This document shows, piece by piece, positions 1 to 6,336 of a stretch of 23,778 nt of DNA (the stretch's first letter is position 1; every line of letters starts with the position of its first letter). Where the stretch lies: assembly GCA_045594065.1 (NCBI GenBank), contig JAZNXU010000042.1:1-23778 (forward strand), in the 5' to 3' direction. The notes under the pieces were generated by a model, which saw nothing but the letters and a program-made list of their open reading frames with translations, ran no database searches and was not told the DNA's origin. This DNA is from SIG565 sp045594065. GTDB lineage: Bacteria > Bacillota > Clostridia > Oscillospirales > Acutalibacteraceae. The position numbers were made by a program, and so were the translations under genes.

Positions 1-273
1 GGAACAGGCAACAAACTTGACCCCACTCAAATACAGATAAGCGATATTTTCTCCACCCGCGAGTGCCCGCTATGCCGAGTTATGAGGGCAGAGCTTAAAA
101 AACGCGGAATAAAAAAACTTACCTGTGTATGGTCGCCCGAAACACCCGCAAAGCCAAACGAGCTTGCCGAAATACGCGAAAACGGCAGAGTAGCCCCTGC
201 AAGCACACCCTTTGTGCCAATCACCGCAGGAATTACCGCCGCCGCACATATTGTAAAAGAACTAGCTAAATAA
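1..273 (+). CDS. tcdA: tRNA threonylcarbamoyladenosine dehydratase, C-terminal part (5' truncated by window edge)
   Basis: The open frame enters from the left edge and ends at TAA 271-273, leaving about 90 codons. It begins GTGNKLDPTQ and continues through CPLCRVMRAELKKRG, the conserved tail of the ThiF/MoeB/HesA-like E1 family member TcdA (CsdL). TcdA is known to use ATP to dehydrate t6A at position 37 of ANN-decoding tRNAs into the cyclic form ct6A. The ATP-binding N-terminal half lies outside the window, so activity cannot be judged. The internal ATG at 82 is not a credible start because the family motif already runs before it. The window also carries tsaD, which acts earlier in the same modification, though about 12 kb away and on the other strand. 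A strong hairpin terminator follows directly. Confidence 0.85.
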   Translation, partial: GTGNKLDPTQIQISDIFSTRECPLCRVMRAELKKRGIKKLTCVWSPETPAKPNELAEIRENGRVAPASTPFVPITAGITAAAHIVKELAK

Positions 274-275
274 CA

Positions 276-312
276 AAAGCCGTGGTACTAAGTACCACGG
301 CTTTACTTTTTT
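276..312. terminator. Bidirectional rho-independent terminator between tcdA and putP
   Basis: A 13-bp perfect stem (276-288 with 292-304, AAAGCCGTGGTAC against its complement) closes a 3-nt loop. It is followed by a T-rich run on the plus strand (ACTTTTTT), and the minus strand gives GGCTTTTGTTATTT. It lies between the convergent ends of tcdA and putP and can serve both. Confidence 0.9.
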
Positions 313-314
313 AT

Positions 315-1838
315 TTAACACTCAAATTCCTTGTTTGTTGCCGTTTCGAAAATCTCTTCAATCTCAGCAGATGGTTTTTTATCAAGCAGCGTTACAACAA
401 CGCAAGCGATGAATCCTGCAACAAAGCCGGGCAACAACTCATAAATTCCTGTGGGAGCAGTAAGCCACAGCAACCAAACAACATCAACAATCGCTCCTAC
501 GGCAACACCTGCAACTGCGCCCTTATAGGTAACGCGCTTCCAGAAAAGCGACAGAATTACAACAGGTCCAAACGCTGAGCCAAAGCCTGCCCAAGCATTT
601 TCAACCATATTCATAATTGCCTGTGCACCCGAAGCCTTACTGCTGGCAATGAAATAAGCAACAATCGCAACGATAAGAACGGTGATTCTGCCTATCCACA
701 TAACCTCTTTATCACTCGCGTTTTTGCGAACAACAGGCTTATAAATATCACTTGTGAAAGAAGATGAAGCAACAAGCAGCTGACTGTCAGCCGTACTCAT
801 TGCGGCGGCAATAATTGCCGACATTAAAAGTCCAGCAATAAACGCCCATGGGCCTGAGAATAACTTGCGTGCCAATGCTATAAACACAAGCTTCTGGTTG
901 CCCTCGCTGAGCAGCTCTTCACCTACGAGCATTCTGCCGAGTACCGCAATTACGATAACTGCGCCGAGCGACAACATTACCCACGCAATAGCCACTATTG
1001 CACTCTTCTTCATCATAGATGCCTTCTTAATTGACATAAAACGAACAAGAATGTGCGGCATTCCGAAATATCCAAGTCCCCAAGCAAGACCCGAAACTAT
1101 CTCACGCCAATCTGCAGCAAATAGATTCGCTGTGAAATTACACTCCACGGCGCTTCCGTTCTCGATATACTTGAAAGTGGTGGCGAGCGCCGAAGCATCA
1201 AGATTCTGTGTAAAGAGAATTACAATCGGGATAGCAAGAACAGCAATCAGCATTAAAATTCCCTGAAAAAAGTCGGTCCAGCAAACCGCCTTAAAGCCGC
1301 CTAAGAAGGTGTAGGCTATAAGAATGACTGCGAAAATAAGCAGTGCCATTTCATTTGAAAGACTGGGAACAACGGTTGAAAACACAGATGCACCTGCAAC
1401 AAAGCTCGATGCAACATAAACCGTGAAGAACACAAGAAAAATTATTGCGCAAATTATCTGCAGCGCCTTACCCTTTGCGGCAAAACGATTTGAAAGATAC
1501 TGTGGAAGAGTTATCGCATCTCCTGCTGCCGCCGAAAACTTACGAAGACGCTTTGCCACAAAAATCCAGTTAGCAGCCGTACCAATAGCAAGACCGATGC
1601 CTATCCAAGCTTGACCCAAACCAAATGCCATAATGCTTCCGGGAAGTCCCATAAGCAGCCAGCCACTCATATCCGATGCCTGGGCGCTCATTGCCGTTAC
1701 ATACGGTCCCATCTGTCTTCCGCCCAAGAAGTATTCCTTTTCGCCGCTTGCCTTGCGTGATTTAACAAAGAACACAAGTCCTATTATAAGCATTGCGGCA
1801 AAATAGATGATAAACGCTAAAAGCTCTAAATTTATCAT
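315..1838 (-). CDS. putP: Sodium/solute symporter, PutP (sodium/proline) type
   Basis: A 507-residue, highly hydrophobic protein of the SSS family that probably imports proline with Na+ across the cytoplasmic membrane. Visible family marks are ASDMSGWLLMGLPG in the second helix (Asp56 and Ser58 match the PutP Na+-site region around Asp55/Ser57 of E. coli), AYTFLGGFKAVCWTD, and AAMSTADSQLLVASSSFTSD, which holds the Ser-Thr pair of the Na2 site. Length equals the usual PutP length of about 500. I place the start at ATG 1838 because GGAGGG (1846-1851) sits 7 nt upstream. The frame stays open to 1898, but that extension would overlap the promoter. Substrate is inferred from PutP-like motifs; pantothenate or another solute cannot be excluded. 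The TetR gene lies upstream, separated by its own terminator. Confidence 0.88.
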   Translation of the reverse strand: MINLELLAFIIYFAAMLIIGLVFFVKSRKASGEKEYFLGGRQMGPYVTAMSAQASDMSGWLLMGLPGSIMAFGLGQAWIGIGLAIGTAANWIFVAKRLRKFSAAAGDAITLPQYLSNRFAAKGKALQIICAIIFLVFFTVYVASSFVAGASVFSTVVPSLSNEMALLIFAVILIAYTFLGGFKAVCWTDFFQGILMLIAVLAIPIVILFTQNLDASALATTFKYIENGSAVECNFTANLFAADWREIVSGLAWGLGYFGMPHILVRFMSIKKASMMKKSAIVAIAWVMLSLGAVIVIAVLGRMLVGEELLSEGNQKLVFIALARKLFSGPWAFIAGLLMSAIIAAAMSTADSQLLVASSSFTSDIYKPVVRKNASDKEVMWIGRITVLIVAIVAYFIASSKASGAQAIMNMVENAWAGFGSAFGPVVILSLFWKRVTYKGAVAGVAVGAIVDVVWLLWLTAPTGIYELLPGFVAGFIACVVVTLLDKKPSAEIEEIFETATNKEFEC

Positions 1839-1869
1839 TTCTTTTCCCTCCAATTTTAAGATATCTCGT

Positions 1870-1898
1870 AGTATACCATATTTTTCAGCAGAATGCAA
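1870..1898 (-). promoter_or_regulatory. putP promoter with extended -10
   Basis: On the minus strand, -10 TATACT (1870-1875) is preceded by TGG, giving an extended -10. Exactly 17 nt separate it from a weak -35 TTGCAT (1893-1898). The start codon at 1838 lies about 25 nt downstream of the predicted transcription start. The weak -35 with an extended -10 is a common Gram-positive arrangement. Confidence 0.6.
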
Positions 1899-1935
1899 TA
1901 CGGAACTTAGTTAATACTAAATTCACGCAAAAAAG

Positions 1936-1966
1936 ATAAAAACCCTTTAAATAAAAGGGTTTTTAT
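1936..1966 (-). terminator. Terminator downstream of the TetR gene
   Basis: ATAAAAACCCTTT (1936-1948) pairs with AAAGGGTTTTTAT (1954-1966) around a 5-nt loop. In the minus direction the stem ends in a run of T followed by CTTTTTT, a normal rho-independent terminator for the gene ending at 2010. It insulates putP from read-through. Confidence 0.8.
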
Positions 1967-2009
1967 GTAGACTGCGTTCTATACCAAAAATTATACAAAA
2001 AATAAACTT

Positions 2010-2597
2010 TTAATTTTTTCGGATTTTTTCCATAAAAAACGGCATTAATTTTGCCGCATTCTCTAGCAGAGAATAGTCGCCTCCGCACAGGCACCAGTCG
2101 TAAATAAGGGCGCGTTCTAAAAAAGCATAATAGCGCACAATTTCGCTTACCGACTGCTCATCGGTAATCTCCCCCGAGCCTTGCCCCGCCAAAATAATCT
2201 TGCGAAGCAGCTTATAGTAAACGCGGTTGTGGTCTAATAACTGTTTTTCGGTTTTGGTGGTAAGCTGGGTAGAATAAAGCCGTTTAATAAGCTCTAAATC
2301 AATAGTGTTTTCCACCATTTTAAAAAGCTCGCGGTTTAAATAAAGCAAGGTTTCAATGCTTCCGCGTGAAAAATCAATGCTGCCCTCTAACTCCTCGTAC
2401 TTTTCATCAAACAGATAGGCAAGTGAGCCGAGCAGAGCATCCTTACTCTCAAAATAGTGATAAAACGAGCCCTTAGAGGTGCCCGATTCAAAGATAATAT
2501 CCTCAACCGTCGTATCCTCATAGCCCTGCTCGTAAAAAAGCTTCCAAGCGGCAGACACTATTTTACTCTTGGTGTTTCGTGTATTCTTTTTGGACAT
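2010..2597 (-). CDS. TetR/AcrR family transcriptional regulator
   Basis: A 195-residue protein with the classic TetR DNA-binding N-terminus (roughly residues 9-56). A first helix around IVSAAWKLFYEQGYEDTTV is followed by the helix-turn-helix segment GTSKGSFYHYFESKDALL. The remaining 140 residues are the variable helical ligand-binding and dimer domain, from which I cannot name the ligand. The start is ATG 2597, preceded by AAAGGTGG. It is a stand-alone gene with its own promoter and terminator. The neighbouring putP runs in the same direction downstream and could be a target, but no shared operator is visible. TetR proteins usually repress their own gene and an adjacent transporter. Confidence 0.9.
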   Translation of the reverse strand: MSKKNTRNTKSKIVSAAWKLFYEQGYEDTTVEDIIFESGTSKGSFYHYFESKDALLGSLAYLFDEKYEELEGSIDFSRGSIETLLYLNRELFKMVENTIDLELIKRLYSTQLTTKTEKQLLDHNRVYYKLLRKIILAGQGSGEITDEQSVSEIVRYYAFLERALIYDWCLCGGDYSLLENAAKLMPFFMEKIRKN

Positions 2598-2618
2598 TTT
2601 CCCACCACCTTTACATAT

Positions 2619-2647
2619 ATTATATTTAATGCAGTCAAAAAAGTCAA
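2619..2647 (-). promoter_or_regulatory. Promoter of the TetR gene
   Basis: On the minus strand TTGACT (2642-2647), a 17-nt spacer and a perfect TATAAT (2619-2624) are followed by the RBS and the ATG at 2597. A second TTGACT copy begins inside the spacer, giving a short direct repeat. Predicted leader is only about 15 nt. Confidence 0.75.
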
Positions 2648-2666
2648 TCTCGCCTACTTCTGCAAT

Positions 2667-2698
2667 AAAAACAACGGCTCGAAAGAGCCGTTGTTTTT
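2667..2698. terminator. Bidirectional terminator after aspS
   Basis: Perfect stem ACAACGGCTC (2671-2680) / GAGCCGTTGT (2685-2694) with a GAAA loop, extended by A/T pairs on both sides. In the minus direction it ends the hisS-aspS transcript. The aspS stop codon (TAA, 2697-2699) sits at the foot of the stem, so the stem lies almost directly against the coding region. Confidence 0.88.
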
Positions 2699-4475
2699 AT
2701 TCGTTTATTATTGCTATTGATAGGTCTTTTAGCTGCGCTTCGTCAACCGCCGAAGGTGCGCCCGACATAAGCTCGCTAGAATTTGACACCTTGGGGAATG
2801 CGATAACATCGCGAAGATTATCAGCACCGCACATAAGCATTACAAGGCGGTCAAGACCGATACCCATACCACCGTGAGGCGGTGCGCCGAAGCGGAAAGC
2901 ATCGGTTAAGAAGCCAAACTTTTCGTGGGCCTCTTCATCGCTAAGTCCGAGCGCTTTAAACATATGCGCTTGAAGCTCGGGGTCGGTAATACGAATCGAG
3001 CCGCTGGAAAGCTCGATGCCGTTAAGAACAAGGTCGTAAGCCTTAGCAAACACCTTTTCAGGGGCGCTGTCAAGAAACTCTATGCATTCATCAAGCGGTG
3101 AAGTAAAGGGATGATGCATAGCATCAAAGTTGCCTGTTTCCTCGTTGTATTCAAAGAACGGGAACTCGGTAATCCAAAGGAAGTTGAACTGCTCGGGGAT
3201 GATTCCTAGGCGCTTTGCAGCGGTAAGTCTGAGAGCGCCGAGTACCGAAAGAACTGTCTTCTTTCTATCGGCACAGAAAAGCACAACATCACCCTTTTCA
3301 GCGCCGGTTAAGCGGATAATCTCAGCCATTTCATCCTCAGTCATAAACTTAGCGAATGAGCAGGTGGGGGTATCCTCAACCCAACGGATAAAGGCAAGAC
3401 CTTTAGCGCCGATTCCGCGAGCTTCCTCGGTTAATTTATCGATTTCTTTTCTTGTATAGGTATCCGCCGCCGCCTTTGCGGTGATGGCGCGAACGGTGCC
3501 GCCTGATTTTACAGTATCGGCAAATACGCCAAAGCCGCAATTTTCAACCGCCTTAGATACATCTACAATCTTCATATCGAAGCGGGTATCGGGCTTGTCC
3601 GAGCCGTAATTTTCCATAGCATCAGTAAAGGTCATACGAGTAAAGGGACGCGGAATCTCCTTGCCTAAAACCTCTTTAAATACACGGCAGATATAACCCT
3701 CAGCAATCGAGAAAACATCCTCCATATCCACAAACGACATTTCAAGGTCGATTTGTGTAAACTCGGGCTGACGGTCAGCTCTTAGGTCCTCGTCGCGGTA
3801 GCAACGGGCAATCTGCATATATCTGTCAAAGCCTGAAAGCATAAGCAGCTGCTTGTACATTTGCGGGCTCTGCGGCAATGCAAAAAATGTACCCTGATGA
3901 ATACGCGAGGGTACTAAATAGTCGCGCGCACCCTCGGGGGTAGATTTAATAAGTGTAGGTGTTTCAATCTCGATGAAGCCGTTTTCATCGAAATAATCGC
4001 GGGTAACCTTGGTTATTTTATGGCGCAACATAATATTATTCTGTAACGGTGCGCGGCGTAAATCAAGATAGCGGTATTTAAGGCGAATATCCTCAGCGGT
4101 GGTGCAATCGGGGATAATTTCAAACGGCGGAGTTTCAGCTCTACCCAAGATTTTAAGATTTTTAACCTCGATTTCAATGTCACCGGTCGGAATTTCGGTA
4201 TTAATTGCCGAGCGACGGCGAACAACGCCCTCAGCAGCTAAAACATATTCGCTGCGAACAGCACTCGCCTTTTCAAAAACATCCTTTGCGGTGTTTTCAT
4301 CGAACGCTAACTGCACAATACCCGTGCGGTCGCGAAGATCTATAAATATAAGACCGCCAAGGTCGCGCTGGCGCTGTGTCCAACCCGTGAGCACTACACT
4401 TTTGCCCTCATCAGCGGCTCTAAGTGTTCCGCAATAATCTGTTCTTTTGGTATTTTCAAGTCTGTCTAACTTCAT
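2697..4475 (-). CDS. aspS: Aspartyl-tRNA synthetase
   Basis: A 592-residue bacterial-type class II synthetase that charges tRNA-Asp in the cytoplasm. In order it shows an N-terminal OB-fold anticodon domain (about residues 1-105, GWTQRQRDLGGLIFIDLRDR), the catalytic core with motif 2 (CYRDEDLRADRQPEFTQID), the bacterial GAD insertion (about 290-410), and motif 3 (GGMGIGLDRLVMLM). The length is normal. In the OB fold the residue after RD is Leu, as in E. coli AspRS. Non-discriminating enzymes usually carry His there, so this enzyme is probably specific for tRNA-Asp (inference from one position). Start ATG 4475 has GGAGGA 6 nt upstream. It follows hisS by 15 nt, the usual Firmicutes hisS-aspS pair. 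Confidence 0.97.
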   Translation of the reverse strand: MKLDRLENTKRTDYCGTLRAADEGKSVVLTGWTQRQRDLGGLIFIDLRDRTGIVQLAFDENTAKDVFEKASAVRSEYVLAAEGVVRRRSAINTEIPTGDIEIEVKNLKILGRAETPPFEIIPDCTTAEDIRLKYRYLDLRRAPLQNNIMLRHKITKVTRDYFDENGFIEIETPTLIKSTPEGARDYLVPSRIHQGTFFALPQSPQMYKQLLMLSGFDRYMQIARCYRDEDLRADRQPEFTQIDLEMSFVDMEDVFSIAEGYICRVFKEVLGKEIPRPFTRMTFTDAMENYGSDKPDTRFDMKIVDVSKAVENCGFGVFADTVKSGGTVRAITAKAAADTYTRKEIDKLTEEARGIGAKGLAFIRWVEDTPTCSFAKFMTEDEMAEIIRLTGAEKGDVVLFCADRKKTVLSVLGALRLTAAKRLGIIPEQFNFLWITEFPFFEYNEETGNFDAMHHPFTSPLDECIEFLDSAPEKVFAKAYDLVLNGIELSSGSIRITDPELQAHMFKALGLSDEEAHEKFGFLTDAFRFGAPPHGGMGIGLDRLVMLMCGADNLRDVIAFPKVSNSSELMSGAPSAVDEAQLKDLSIAIINE

Positions 4476-4490
4476 AAATACTCCTCCAAA

Positions 4491-5795
4491 TTACAAAACA
4501 GCATTTTCAAGGTCAGCAACTGCCGCCTCGGTAGTTATTTTGTAAACTTCATTAACTATATTTTCGGCATTAATTTCGGTAATAACACCGCTTTTCATAT
4601 TTTTAAGTCGGATAATGCCGCTTTCTACCTCACTATCACCCAAAACGCAGGTGAATTTGGCGCCAATTTTATCGGCATATATCATCTGCTTTTTAAGCGA
4701 CCTGCCGTTAAGGTCAAGCAAAGCCTCAAAGCCCTCGACGCGTAATTTTGCAGTTAGTCCCGCCGCCATAACCGAAGCCTTTTGACCTAAAGTTGCAAAG
4801 TAAACATCACATCTTTGAGGCTCGGGGAATTCAACACCTTGATTTTCAGCGGTAAGCATTAATCTCTCAATGCCCATTGCAAAACCCACCGACTGCACCT
4901 GTGGGCCGCCTAATTGAGCAATAAGTCCGTCATATCTGCCGCCGCCGCAAACGGTTGACTGGGCACCAATATCGTTCGATACAAACTCAAATACGGTTTT
5001 AGTATAATAATCAAGTCCGCGAACAATGTGCGGATCGATTGTATATTCAAGACCCGCCGCGCTTAAGTGCGCCTTTACGCTTTCGAAATGCTCTGCGCAA
5101 TCATCGCAAAGAAAATCTAGTACAACGGGCGCATCTGCCGCTATTGCTGAGCAAATCGGACTTTTGCAATCAAGTATGCGCATAGGGTTGCGGTCGAGTC
5201 TTTCAAGGCAGGTACCGCAAAGCTCTTGCTTTTTGCCCTCGAAATACTCCTTCAATGCCGCGTGGTATTTTTTACGGCATTCGGGGCAACCGATAGAATT
5301 TATTTGAAGTGATACATTTTTTATGCCAATCTCTTTTAAAATGCGGTCCGCAAGGCAAATTGCCTCGGCATCCGATGCCGGAGCCGTACCGCCAATGCAT
5401 TCAATGCCAAACTGATGGAATTCTCTGAGTCTGCCTGCCTGTGGCTTTTCATAACGGTAGCAACCGCCGATATAGCAAGCCTTTACGGGCAATGTGCCGT
5501 TAACAAGTCCGTTTTCAATGCTTGAACGCACAACGCCGGCGGTGAACTCTGGGCGAAGAGTGATTGACCTACCTCCCTTATCCTCAAATGTGTACATTTC
5601 CTTTTGCACAACATCGGTAGTATCTCCTACGCCGCGTGAAAACACCTCAGTATACTCGAAAACAGGAATTCTAACCTCGCGATAACCGAAAAGCGCCGCG
5701 GTATCGAGCATCTTTCTTTCTACATATTGCCATTTATAGCTTTGGTCGGGCGTTACATCGTTAGTACCCTTAATAGCCTTTATAATTTCAGCCAT
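4491..5795 (-). CDS. hisS: Histidyl-tRNA synthetase
   Basis: A 434-residue class II synthetase charging tRNA-His. Visible marks are KGTNDVTPDQ at the N-terminus, motif 2 around REFHQFGIECIG, the histidine-specific RGLDYYTKTVFEF, GGGRYDGLI, and a C-terminal anticodon-binding domain from about residue 330. A CxxC pair (GTCLERLDR, CDDC) lies in the insertion domain. I choose ATG 5795 because GGAGG (5801-5805) lies 5 nt upstream and the product then starts MAEIIKAIKGTNDV as in the family. The frame stays open to 5840, but that extension covers an intercistronic hairpin. It is followed 15 nt later by aspS. I see no T-box leader, since only about 56 nt separate it from the gene upstream. Confidence 0.96.
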   Translation of the reverse strand: MAEIIKAIKGTNDVTPDQSYKWQYVERKMLDTAALFGYREVRIPVFEYTEVFSRGVGDTTDVVQKEMYTFEDKGGRSITLRPEFTAGVVRSSIENGLVNGTLPVKACYIGGCYRYEKPQAGRLREFHQFGIECIGGTAPASDAEAICLADRILKEIGIKNVSLQINSIGCPECRKKYHAALKEYFEGKKQELCGTCLERLDRNPMRILDCKSPICSAIAADAPVVLDFLCDDCAEHFESVKAHLSAAGLEYTIDPHIVRGLDYYTKTVFEFVSNDIGAQSTVCGGGRYDGLIAQLGGPQVQSVGFAMGIERLMLTAENQGVEFPEPQRCDVYFATLGQKASVMAAGLTAKLRVEGFEALLDLNGRSLKKQMIYADKIGAKFTCVLGDSEVESGIIRLKNMKSGVITEINAENIVNEVYKITTEAAVADLENAVL

Positions 5796-5817
5796 AATTT
5801 CCTCCAACAAGTATATA

Positions 5818-5837
5818 TCCGCCCGAAAACGAGCGGA
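5818..5837 (-). other. Intercistronic hairpin between the MGS-like gene and hisS
   Basis: TCCGCCCG (5818-5825) pairs with CGAGCGGA (5830-5837) around an AAAA loop, with one G-U pair. No T-run follows in the transcribed direction (TATATACTTG), so it is unlikely to terminate strongly. It may be an RNA processing or stability element, or a weak attenuator in front of hisS. Confidence 0.4.
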
Positions 5838-5851
5838 CATTAAATTTATTA

Positions 5852-6253
5852 TTATCCCTTACGCACAATATCGCGCCAATCAAGGTCGCCGCGCTCAAGA
5901 CCGTGTATGAGCATTTCGGCGGTAGCGATATTGGTAGCAACCGGAATGTTATGAACATCGCAAAGGCGAAGCAACACATTTTCATCCGGCTCACTAGGCT
6001 TCGGAGAGAGCGGATCTCTGAACAGAAGCAATAAATCTATCTCGTCGCAACCAATTCTTGAGGCTATTTGCTGTGAGCCGCCTTGTGAGCCTCCCAAAAA
6101 TTTGATTATATCAAGTCCTGTAGCCTCTGACACCAGCTTTCCGGTAGTGCCGGTTGCAAGCAGGGTGTGCTTATTTAAAATACCGCAATACGCGATACAA
6201 AACTGTACCATTAATTCTTTTTTAGCATCATGAGCGATTAAAGCTATGTTCAA
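5852..6253 (-). CDS. Methylglyoxal synthase-like protein lacking catalytic Asp and His
   Basis: A 133-residue MGS-like domain protein clearly related to MgsA, which converts dihydroxyacetone phosphate to methylglyoxal. Retained are AHD (residues 7-9), the phosphate-binding ATGTTG (33-38), FRDPL (Asp80, E. coli Asp91), EPD (Asp90, E. coli Asp101) and NIPVATNIATAE. The conserved GGDQQ carrying the catalytic base Asp71 of E. coli reads GGSQQ here (Ser60). The PHxPD motif carrying His98 reads PSEPD (Ser87). I checked both codons in the nucleotide sequence. Ordinary synthase activity is therefore doubtful, and a phosphate-sugar sensor or an altered reaction is possible. The start is probably TTG 6253: AAGGAG (6263-6268) lies 9 nt upstream and the product begins MNIALIAHD as in relatives. 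An ATG at 6262 touches the RBS. It heads the hisS-aspS operon. Confidence 0.82.
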   Translation of the reverse strand: MNIALIAHDAKKELMVQFCIAYCGILNKHTLLATGTTGKLVSEATGLDIIKFLGGSQGGSQQIASRIGCDEIDLLLLFRDPLSPKPSEPDENVLLRLCDVHNIPVATNIATAEMLIHGLERGDLDWRDIVRKG

Positions 6254-6278
6254 TAAAATCATCTCCTTAAAGGGGTTA

Positions 6279-6294
6279 ATAATAATATTATTAT
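6279..6294. promoter_or_regulatory. 16-bp AT palindrome in the leader of the MGS-like gene
   Basis: ATAATAATATTATTAT is a perfect palindrome (two 8-nt halves) lying just downstream of the predicted transcription start and upstream of the RBS. It could be an operator or a weak hairpin. Being pure A/T in AT-rich DNA, it could also be chance. Confidence 0.3.
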
Positions 6295-6306
6295 ATTACA
6301 CCACAA

Positions 6307-6336
6307 ATAATATCATAAAAATACATAATTTGTCAA
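6307..6336 (-). promoter_or_regulatory. Promoter of the MGS-like/hisS/aspS operon
   Basis: On the minus strand a perfect -35 TTGACA (6331-6336) directly abuts the stop codon of the PBP2 gene (TAA 6337-6339). An 18-nt spacer leads to TATTAT (6307-6312). It starts a new transcription unit even though I see no clear terminator for the upstream mre operon. Confidence 0.7.

Noticed and set aside
315..578. Small plus-strand frames opposite the end of putP
   Set aside because: They are antisense to transmembrane coding sequence, with no RBS and no family resemblance.
1839..1898. A 20-residue N-terminal extension of the PutP-like protein
   Set aside because: It would overlap the promoter at 1870-1898 and lacks an RBS, while ATG 1838 has GGAGGG at good spacing.
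5796..5851. A T-box leader in front of hisS
   Set aside because: Only 56 nt separate hisS from the upstream gene. There is no specifier loop or TGG-containing T-box sequence, only one 8-bp hairpin.
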